A stretch of DNA of 15,206 nt, taken from contig CAKPCB010000011.1 of the NCBI GenBank assembly GCA_934141245.1, positions 1 through 15,206 on the forward strand, written 5' to 3'. A model generated the notes under the pieces. It was given only the letters and a program-made list of their open reading frames with translations, was not told the DNA's origin and did no database searches. Within the stretch, counting starts at the first letter, position 1. Each line of letters starts with the position of its first letter. The DNA is from an uncultured Bacilli bacterium. GTDB lineage: Bacteria > Bacillota_I > Bacilli_A > RF39 > UBA660. This document shows positions 1 to 5,944 of this stretch, piece by piece. The position numbers and the translations under genes are program-made.

Positions 1-11
1 GTGCTTTTGTA

Positions 12-20
12 TGGTATAAT
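12..20 (+). promoter_or_regulatory. Extended -10 promoter of the Gabija operon
   Basis: The sequence TGGTATAAT is a perfect TGnTATAAT extended -10 element. It lies 27 bases upstream of the gajA start codon, and transcription would begin near position 27. The -35 region falls off the left edge of the window and cannot be judged. A strong AGGAGGT ribosome binding site follows at 34-40, seven bases before the ATG. Confidence 0.7.
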
Positions 21-47
21 AATTGTATATCTTAGGAGGTAGTTAAA

Positions 48-1751
48 ATGTTGATATGTGGATTAAAAGTTAAGAATTATAGAGGATTGAATATAGATAT
101 AGATACTGTTGAGAAGGTTTCGATACTTATTGGTCAAAATGATAGTGGAAAAACGAATATTTGCTCTGCAATTTTAAAAGTTTTAGATTATAATAAAAGA
201 CGTATTCCATTAGTTGCAGCTGACTCAACAAATTCAAATAAAGATAATATTGAAATTGAAATAAAGCTAACAGCAGATGACTTAACTAATGAACAATCTG
301 CTATTATAGGTAATTATATTCATATTGATAATGAAGGAAAGAAATATATGATAGCTAAGTTAACTTCTACGTACAATGAAGATACTTTAGAATATGAAGA
401 TACATTAATATATGGTGATCCTACTATTGATTTTGAAGAAGTAAGAATAAATACACAAACTCAGCTAGATAAAGTATTATCAATTGTATACATAAACCCA
501 GTATATGATATAGAAAATTCAAAAAAGGATTTCTTCAAATTTAAAGAAACCGATAACAAAGAAAATGGTATATATTTTAGTGAAAATATATTAAAAGAAA
601 TAAATAATCTAAATGAAACAATACAAGATGAGAAGATAGTAGATCAAATTCAACGTGAGTTAAATGAAAAAGGAGAATTTAAGGAGTTGCTTGAAGATTT
701 GAATTTTAGAGTTATTCCAAATATAAAAGAAGAAAATATTTATAAATCACTAAATGTTGCTACTTATGATGCAAATGATAATGAATTTAATAATATTGGT
801 GATGGAAAAAGCAAAATTTTTTCTATGATTTTGAAATCCAAAATATATAAAAATGATAAGCAAAAAATCTATATTATAGAAGAACCAGAAAATCATTTAT
901 ATGTTTTATTGCAAAAGATCTATATTAGTGCTTTATTACAAATGAATCCAAGTCAACTTATAATTACTACTCATTCTCCATATACGATTGATTTTGAAAA
1001 GGTAAATCAGATTATTAAAATATCTTGCAATAGATTAACTGGTGATAGAATAATAAATAGATTTGATAATATAAATAATGAAGATTTCAAAAAATTCGGA
1101 TATTTGATTAATGTTGAAGTCGCTGAAATGTTATATTATGATAATGTCTTATTGATTGAAGGAGATTCAGAAAAGTATTTTTATAGTTTATTAATGACAA
1201 AGGATAATAGTTTTTTAGAAAAAATTAATAAAAATAGATTTGGTATTTATGCTGTAAATGGGATTGCATTTAAAACCATAAAAAAATTATTGGAAAAATT
1301 GGGTATAAAAGTCTATATAAAAACTGACAATGATATTTTTAAAGTTCCACGTATTGATGAATATAGATATGCTGGTTTAGAAAGATGTATTGAGTATATT
1401 TCTAGTGAGGCTCAAGAAGAATTAAAAAAGTTGTTAGGAATAGAAAAATTAGAATTTAGATTTAAAGATAGAGAAACTAAAATTCAGAGTGTTGAAGATA
1501 AAATGGATGATATTTGTAAATTATTGCGTAAGAATAATATATTATTTTCTAAACATAACTATGGCTTTGAGCAAGATCTAATTGATTATTTAAATATGAA
1601 TCCTAAAAATAATATATCTGATGAAGCAATATCATTTTTAAAACAGGCTAAATTAAAAAATTTGCATACATTTATTAACGAATATAATGTTGATATTAAA
1701 ATTTGTTCTAGTAATATGAAATCAGTATTGGTGTGTTTTTTATATGAGTAA
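48..1751 (+). CDS. gajA: Gabija system nuclease GajA (OLD-family ATPase with TOPRIM domain)
   Basis: This 567-residue protein has the two-domain layout of OLD-family nucleases. The N-terminal ABC-type ATPase shows a Walker A loop at residues 29-36 (GQNDSGKT), a Walker B/D-loop segment at 274-284 (IYIIEEPENHL) and an H-loop histidine at 309 in ITTHSPY. The C-terminal TOPRIM domain begins with the acidic motif LLIEGDSE (369-374 region, Glu371) and has the acidic pair Asp427/Asp429 in KTDND. Length fits GajA of known Gabija systems (about 580 residues). In that family, GajA is a sequence-specific DNA-nicking enzyme whose activity is held off by nucleotides and released when phage depletes them; that role is inferred here by homology. 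The start has a good AGGAGGT site. The stop overlaps the next gene, a UvrD-like helicase, and this pairing separates Gabija from solitary OLD proteins. All visible motifs look intact. Confidence 0.9.
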   Translation: MLICGLKVKNYRGLNIDIDTVEKVSILIGQNDSGKTNICSAILKVLDYNKRRIPLVAADSTNSNKDNIEIEIKLTADDLTNEQSAIIGNYIHIDNEGKKYMIAKLTSTYNEDTLEYEDTLIYGDPTIDFEEVRINTQTQLDKVLSIVYINPVYDIENSKKDFFKFKETDNKENGIYFSENILKEINNLNETIQDEKIVDQIQRELNEKGEFKELLEDLNFRVIPNIKEENIYKSLNVATYDANDNEFNNIGDGKSKIFSMILKSKIYKNDKQKIYIIEEPENHLYVLLQKIYISALLQMNPSQLIITTHSPYTIDFEKVNQIIKISCNRLTGDRIINRFDNINNEDFKKFGYLINVEVAEMLYYDNVLLIEGDSEKYFYSLLMTKDNSFLEKINKNRFGIYAVNGIAFKTIKKLLEKLGIKVYIKTDNDIFKVPRIDEYRYAGLERCIEYISSEAQEELKKLLGIEKLEFRFKDRETKIQSVEDKMDDICKLLRKNNILFSKHNYGFEQDLIDYLNMNPKNNISDEAISFLKQAKLKNLHTFINEYNVDIKICSSNMKSVLVCFLYE

Positions 1752-3309
1752 TATATCAGATGAATTAAAAGAAATTTTAGATATTGAACAAGAAAAAATT
1801 ATAAATTCTAGTGAAAAATATATTTTTGTATCAGCATGTCCAGGCTCTGGGAAAACTTATACTGTTGTAAAAAAAATTGAAAAAGAACTTAGCGAAATAG
1901 AAAAATATCAAGGTATAGTAGCGTGTTCTTTTACTCGTGAGGCATCCGAGGAATTGAAATCAAGAATTAATAAAAAATTAGAAATAAACAATAGTTTTAT
2001 TGGAACCATTGATTCATTTGTTAAAGATATTGTGTGCAAATTTGTTAATAGAGCTCTTATAAATGCAAATTTATTTTCTAAACAAGTTATAATTGATAAA
2101 AAAATATTTTTTCCTAAAGAATATGTTAAAATTCAAGATAAGTTTATTTTAAAAAATAATGGCAAAAATCTTACAATTAATGAGTTGACAAGATATTATG
2201 ATAAGAATCAATCTTTAAAGAAAATTGGTAATAAATATTATTCAGAGTGGATAAAAAAATTAAAAGAATGCCAATATGAGGTTTCATTTCCTACATATTT
2301 ATTTGCAACGTATATAGTAAAAATGAGAGTTTTTATAGAGTGGTTTAACAATAAATATACAACTATATACATAGATGAAGCACAGGATTTAAATTTTTTT
2401 CAGCATTTATTTTTTAAAACTTTAAAGGATAACACTAATGTCAATATTATTATGGTAGGTGACGCTAATCAGTCAATTTATCAATTTAGAGGAGCTAGAC
2501 CGGAGTTATTTAGATCATTAACTAATTTGGGATATAATGAATATAAAATAAATGTAAGTATACGTTGTCATCCTAGCATAATTTATTATGCAAATAAAAT
2601 ATATGATTTACATCTTGCCAAAAATTATAAAGATGAATCACATGTAAATCTTATTTCCAAAATAAATTCAAATTTTTTAAATGGATTAACTGGTTCATCT
2701 TTTATATTAACTGAAAGCAATAATACTGCACAAGAGTTATATGAACTATATAAGACCGATTATGATATAATATATACAAAAAAATTGGATTTGGATAACA
2801 AAAAATATAATGACTATTACGAAAATTCAGATATAATCGATGAACTTCTAAGATATTATTTAAATTATGATAATGTTATTGATAAATATAAATATCCTTA
2901 TGAAAAAATTGAATCGATTTTGCTAAGCTGTAATACAAAAATAAAACAAAAAGATTTTAATTTAAGTCGAAAAATTCAATTAAATGTATTTTTAAAAGAA
3001 AGCTTTTTAAAATTAGGTGTAATTATATCAGATGAAACTATTTTTGAAATTATCAATAAATTAGAAGATGAAAAATATAAATATAATTACTATACTGTCG
3101 AAAAAGAAAATAGAATAATGACAATACATAGTTCAAAAGGATTAGAAAGTGATAATGTAATTATAGTTTTAGATAATCAATATAATAATATAAATGAAGA
3201 ATTCAAAAACAAGCTTTTTGTTGCAATAACTAGAGCGAAAAACAATGTATATATTTTGTCAAAAAACAATGAAGTTGTTTCAAATTTTATCAATAATCTT
3301 ATTGTATAA
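1744..3309 (+). CDS. gajB: Gabija system helicase GajB (UvrD/PcrA-like SF1)
   Basis: This 521-residue superfamily 1 helicase is shorter than housekeeping UvrD/PcrA (over 700 residues) and close to known GajB (about 490). Motif I is ACPGSGKT at 31-38, motif II is IDEAQD at 210-215, motif III is GDANQSIYQFRGA at 239-251, the motif V region is TIHSSKGLE at 460-468, and motif VI is VAITRAKN at 493-500. All core ATPase motifs appear intact. The ATG lies inside the end of gajA (8-base overlap, +1 frame), so translation is probably coupled; no separate strong ribosome binding site is visible. In Gabija, GajB binds GajA and is thought to sense or process nucleic-acid ends and to hydrolyse nucleotides. 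The gene is followed by an intrinsic terminator, which makes gajA-gajB a self-contained operon. Confidence 0.9.
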   Translation: MSNISDELKEILDIEQEKIINSSEKYIFVSACPGSGKTYTVVKKIEKELSEIEKYQGIVACSFTREASEELKSRINKKLEINNSFIGTIDSFVKDIVCKFVNRALINANLFSKQVIIDKKIFFPKEYVKIQDKFILKNNGKNLTINELTRYYDKNQSLKKIGNKYYSEWIKKLKECQYEVSFPTYLFATYIVKMRVFIEWFNNKYTTIYIDEAQDLNFFQHLFFKTLKDNTNVNIIMVGDANQSIYQFRGARPELFRSLTNLGYNEYKINVSIRCHPSIIYYANKIYDLHLAKNYKDESHVNLISKINSNFLNGLTGSSFILTESNNTAQELYELYKTDYDIIYTKKLDLDNKKYNDYYENSDIIDELLRYYLNYDNVIDKYKYPYEKIESILLSCNTKIKQKDFNLSRKIQLNVFLKESFLKLGVIISDETIFEIINKLEDEKYKYNYYTVEKENRIMTIHSSKGLESDNVIIVLDNQYNNINEEFKNKLFVAITRAKNNVYILSKNNEVVSNFINNLIV

Positions 3310-3320
3310 ATATTAAATTT

Positions 3321-3356
3321 TAGTACTAATTTTTGAAAAAGTTAGTGCTATTTTTT
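3321..3356 (+). terminator. Intrinsic terminator of the gajAB operon
   Basis: TAGTACTAA (3321-3329) pairs with TTAGTGCTA (3342-3350) over nine positions with one G-U wobble. The stem can extend through the T/A-rich loop and is followed directly by six T residues. It sits 12 bases after the gajB stop codon. Confidence 0.85.
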
Positions 3357-3388
3357 GCAAAAAAATCAAGTAGAAAAATTTAATAAAA

Positions 3389-3510
3389 TTATGTTCTTAC
3401 AGGAGGTAACTCAGTAGTCTTGTACAATATATCAAGCATGGTGTATACACACCCTAAATGCTTGTTAGGAGTATCCCTAAAACCCATTACAAATTAGTCT
3501 CTGACAGTTA
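3389..3510. other. Unidentified structured intergenic element, open on both strands
   Basis: This stretch is about 37% G+C in an otherwise far more AT-rich region, and it is highly foldable. CAAGCATGGTGT (3433-3444) pairs with ACACC (3449-3453) and, after a four-base bulge, with ATGCTTG (3458-3464), giving a 12-bp hairpin with an ATAC loop. A second hairpin pairs TTAGG (3465-3469) with CCTAA (3476-3480). An outer stem pairs TAACTCAG (3407-3414) with CTGACAGTTA (3501-3510), with two bulged bases. The minus strand carries a 32-codon ORF from 3487 down to 3389 that starts MGFRDTPNK and ends ELPPVRT, with no visible ribosome binding site. The plus strand is also open from about 3390 to a TAG near 3496, with AGGAGG at 3401-3406. 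I favour a conserved structured RNA or a dispersed palindromic element over a gene, but I recognise neither. Confidence 0.5.
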
Positions 3511-3543
3511 ATAAAATTTCTAAATATAATTGCGAAAACAACA

Positions 3544-3572
3544 TTTACTAAAATATAAAATATTGATATAAT
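3544..3572 (+). promoter_or_regulatory. Promoter of the AbiEi-Fic-MazG-HEPN-helicase operon
   Basis: The -35 box TTTACT (3544-3549) lies 17 bases before a perfect TATAAT -10 (3567-3572). The -10 is preceded by TG at 3564-3565, making it an extended -10. Expected initiation is around 3579-3580, on top of the first in-frame ATG. This argues that translation starts at the next ATG (3600). Confidence 0.75.
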
Positions 3573-3599
3573 ATTGTTATGAAAGTAAATGGTGACTTT

Positions 3600-4181
3600 A
3601 TGAGCAATGAAGATAAAATTAAAGATTATTTAGATAAAAACTATGGCTATATAACAACTTCTGAAATATTGAATATGAATATTAGTAAACCTTTAATTAA
3701 AAAATATGTTGAAAATGGATTATTAAGAAAAGTTTCACATGGTTTATACATAGATAGCAATTTATCACAAGATGATGAATATATTTTTCAGAAAAGATAT
3801 CCAGAAGCAATATTTTCATATAATACAGCATTATATTTTCTTAATTTGTCTAATAGAGCTCCACATAAAATTGAAATAACTTTAAGTAATAGAAAGAGAA
3901 TTAGTTGTGATTATGAAGTACATTATATTTCAGATAAATATTATGATATTGGCATTATTGAAATAGAGAGTATGTTTGGTAACCCAATTAGAATTTATAA
4001 TGCTGAAAGGTCCATTTGTGATATGTTACGAAATGGTGATTTTGAATTAGAATTACAAAATACTATTCTTAGAAATTATTTTAGAAGTAAAGATAAAAAT
4101 CTTGATAAGCTTTTAGAGTATGCAAAAATATTTAAAATTTACGATAAAGTCAATACTTTAGTTGAGTATGAAATGGGTTAG
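3600..4181 (+). CDS. AbiEi-like antitoxin/regulator with N-terminal winged helix
   Basis: The protein resembles the AbiEi family of type IV toxin-antitoxin antitoxins. It has an N-terminal winged-helix segment (from GYITTSEI through HGLYI, about residues 16-50 from the start chosen here), and a C-terminal domain with the characteristic stretch NAERSICDMLR followed by a helical tail. AbiEi proteins bind DNA to repress their own operon, and their C-terminal domain counters the partner toxin. The open frame reaches an ATG at 3579, but the promoter just upstream would start transcription at that base. The ATG at 3600 has GGTGA at 3591-3595, so I chose 3600 (193 residues). The usual AbiEii nucleotidyltransferase partner is absent; a Fic gene follows after 12 bases. 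The stop codon TAG is the first part of the Fic ribosome binding site TAGGAGG. Family assignment is from motif memory and context. Confidence 0.8.
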   Translation: MSNEDKIKDYLDKNYGYITTSEILNMNISKPLIKKYVENGLLRKVSHGLYIDSNLSQDDEYIFQKRYPEAIFSYNTALYFLNLSNRAPHKIEITLSNRKRISCDYEVHYISDKYYDIGIIEIESMFGNPIRIYNAERSICDMLRNGDFELELQNTILRNYFRSKDKNLDKLLEYAKIFKIYDKVNTLVEYEMG

Positions 4182-4193
4182 GAGGTTTTTTAA

Positions 4194-5030
4194 ATGAGTG
4201 AAAAAGAATTAGATTCAAGTAATGTTGAATATACAGAAGAAATTAAGCCAGAAGGTTATGTAAAACAACTACAATGGGATATGGCTATTGGTCTTCAAGA
4301 AGTTGATAATTTAAAACCTTCTAAATATTTAGAAAAATTATTAGAAGACAATGTAAATGGTAAACTAACTATTAAACAAGTAGAAGAAGAATTAAGAGAA
4401 TACTATATTGAAAAAGATAAGAAACAAGAATTAAATCATAATGAATTAGAATGTGATTTTGTTTCAACAAGAATTGTTGAATTGTTAGATAAAGATAATT
4501 TTGAATTATCAGTAGAATACTTGAAATATGTTCATAAATATTTATTTCAAGATGTATATGAATTTGCAGGTGAATTTAGAAATATAGATTTTTCTAAACA
4601 TGAGAAAATCCTTAATAATGATTCAGTTGCTTATGGTGATTGTAAAACCTTAAAAGAGTCATTAGAATATGATATATCTTTGGAAAAAGAAAAGAACTAT
4701 AAAAATATGAATGTTGTAGAAGTAATAAATAATGTCACTAAATTTTCATCTAGCATATGGCAAGTTCATCCCTTTAGAGAAGGTAATACTAGAACAACAG
4801 CATTATTTATAGAAAAATACTTAATTAGTTTAGGTTATGAAGCAGATAATACTTTATTTAAAGATAAATCAGTTTATTTTAGAAATGCATTAGTTAGAAG
4901 TAATTATTTTAATAATTATTTAAATATAAAAGAAGACAGTAGTTATTTAGTTAAATTTTATGAAAATTTATTATTAGGTAAGAATAATAATTTACATTCA
5001 CAAGATTTAATAGTAAAAGAGTTATTTTAA
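4194..5030 (+). CDS. Fic/DOC-family protein with N-terminal VbhA-like inhibitory segment
   Basis: This 278-residue protein carries a Fic motif at 192-200, HPFREGNTR. The catalytic His192, the anchoring Glu196-Gly197-Asn198 and Arg200 are present. The second glycine of the classical HxFx(D/E)GNGRxxR motif is Thr199, and the final arginine position is alanine. Fic enzymes transfer AMP or related groups from nucleotides to target-protein hydroxyls. Residues about 28-72 (WDMAIGLQEVDNLKPSKYL onward) resemble the VbhA antitoxin, which inhibits Fic proteins through an (S/T)xxxE(G/N) motif. Here the equivalent stretch is LQEVDN at 34-39, with Leu for Ser/Thr and Asp for Glu. The protein therefore seems to carry its own inhibitory module, in addition to the upstream AbiEi-like gene. 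A strong AGGAGG site at 4180-4185 supports the start. The target and the group transferred cannot be told from sequence. Confidence 0.88.
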   Translation: MSEKELDSSNVEYTEEIKPEGYVKQLQWDMAIGLQEVDNLKPSKYLEKLLEDNVNGKLTIKQVEEELREYYIEKDKKQELNHNELECDFVSTRIVELLDKDNFELSVEYLKYVHKYLFQDVYEFAGEFRNIDFSKHEKILNNDSVAYGDCKTLKESLEYDISLEKEKNYKNMNVVEVINNVTKFSSSIWQVHPFREGNTRTTALFIEKYLISLGYEADNTLFKDKSVYFRNALVRSNYFNNYLNIKEDSSYLVKFYENLLLGKNNNLHSQDLIVKELF

Positions 5031-5046
5031 GAAATGAGGTAGTATC

Positions 5047-5361
5047 ATGCAAGAATTAACAAAAAAAGTAGTTGAATTTACAAGAGAAAGAGACTGGGAT
5101 CAATTTCATTCTCCTGAGAATTTAGCTAAGAGTATTTCTATTGAAGCTGGTGAGTTATTAGAATGCTTTCAATGGAATAATGAATATAATTTAGATGAAG
5201 TTAAAGAAGAATTAGCAGATGTTATTAATTATTGTTTATTAATGGCTGATAAATTAGGTATTGATCCAAAACAAATAGTTTTAGATAAAATGGAAAAGAC
5301 AGCTAGGAAATATCCAGTTGAAAAAGCAAAAGGAAAAAGCACAAAATATAATAAGTTGTAG
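5047..5361 (+). CDS. MazG-like nucleotide pyrophosphohydrolase
   Basis: This 104-residue all-alpha protein has the size and motif pattern of the single-domain MazG-like family. Acidic metal-binding residues are Glu33, Glu36 and Glu39 in IEAGELLE, then Glu55 and Asp58 in EELADV. The tail ARKYPVEKAKGKSTKY is typical of the family. These enzymes convert nucleoside triphosphates to monophosphates plus pyrophosphate, removing non-canonical or excess nucleotides. The gene starts 16 bases after the Fic stop with GAGGT at 5036-5040. It stands between a Fic protein, which would consume a nucleotide, and a HEPN/helicase pair. A role in changing the nucleotide pool during infection is possible but is inference. 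The substrate cannot be predicted. The stop TAG is shared with the next ribosome binding site TAGGAG. Confidence 0.88.
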   Translation: MQELTKKVVEFTRERDWDQFHSPENLAKSISIEAGELLECFQWNNEYNLDEVKEELADVINYCLLMADKLGIDPKQIVLDKMEKTARKYPVEKAKGKSTKYNKL

Positions 5362-5369
5362 GAGATTTT

Positions 5370-5936
5370 ATGTTATACACTAATGGTAAAAAAAATAGAT
5401 TACAAAATTGTATGCACGCACTTTATTTTGAATGTAAAAAAATAAGTGAAACAATTGATCAATATGAATTTTTATGTAACTCTACAGATGGAGAATTGAA
5501 TATTGTAATGGATAAATATCCCAAATTGTTTTTTACATCAATAGAAAGTATGAGATATCGAATAATTATAGGCTTAGGTAATATAGTTGATAATGATAAA
5601 GAAAGTTTAACCTTTAATAAAATAATAAATATTGCGGAACAAGAAGGAATTGAAAAAATAAATGCAATCATAAAGAAAAGTAAAAAAGATATTTTAAATT
5701 ATAATGAATTTATAAAAAATATTAAACTATTAAGAGATAAAATGTATGCACATATAGATATTGAGTATTCATTGGAAGAAGAGGAAATATTTGATATAGA
5801 TTTTGAATTTTTAAATGAACAAATTAATAAGGCGAAATCATTTATAAAATATGTTATGAAAACATGCGTAGAAATTAGTAATGAATATGATGGGGATAGT
5901 ATTCATTTATCAATTAATTGGATATATGATAAGTAG
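5370..5936 (+). CDS. HEPN/AbiU2-like small helical protein
   Basis: This 188-residue protein is predicted mostly helical, without membrane segments. The segment LRDKMYAHID at 121-130 contains Arg122 and His128, an Rx5H arrangement matching the Rx4-6H motif of HEPN ribonucleases and closely resembling the RDK-x-x-AH core of the AbiU2 group. HEPN proteins of this type are often RNA-cleaving toxins or abortive-infection effectors. I assign the family from this motif, the size and the helical pattern; overall similarity cannot be tested here. The ATG follows TAGGAGATTTT, in which the stop codon of the MazG-like gene forms the ribosome binding site, so synthesis is probably coupled to the pyrophosphohydrolase. 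Codon usage is like its neighbours. It could instead be a non-catalytic partner or adaptor for the nuclease-helicase downstream. Confidence 0.65.
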   Translation: MLYTNGKKNRLQNCMHALYFECKKISETIDQYEFLCNSTDGELNIVMDKYPKLFFTSIESMRYRIIIGLGNIVDNDKESLTFNKIINIAEQEGIEKINAIIKKSKKDILNYNEFIKNIKLLRDKMYAHIDIEYSLEEEEIFDIDFEFLNEQINKAKSFIKYVMKTCVEISNEYDGDSIHLSINWIYDK

Positions 5937-5944
5937 GTGGTAGT

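Noticed and set aside
3351..3364. TTTTTTGCAAAAAA palindrome sharing its core with the 18-bp palindrome at 11521-11538
   Set aside because: It overlaps the T tract of the Gabija terminator. Such A/T runs around GC are common at this base composition, so a shared operator is not supported.
4194..5030. AbiEii nucleotidyltransferase as partner of the AbiEi-like gene
   Set aside because: The downstream protein has a Fic motif and no nucleotidyltransferase GSxxxD-type motif.
5459..5671. Minus-strand open frame of 70 codons
   Set aside because: It lies wholly inside the HEPN-like gene, lacks a ribosome binding site and has a low-complexity hydrophobic translation typical of antisense frames in AT-rich DNA.
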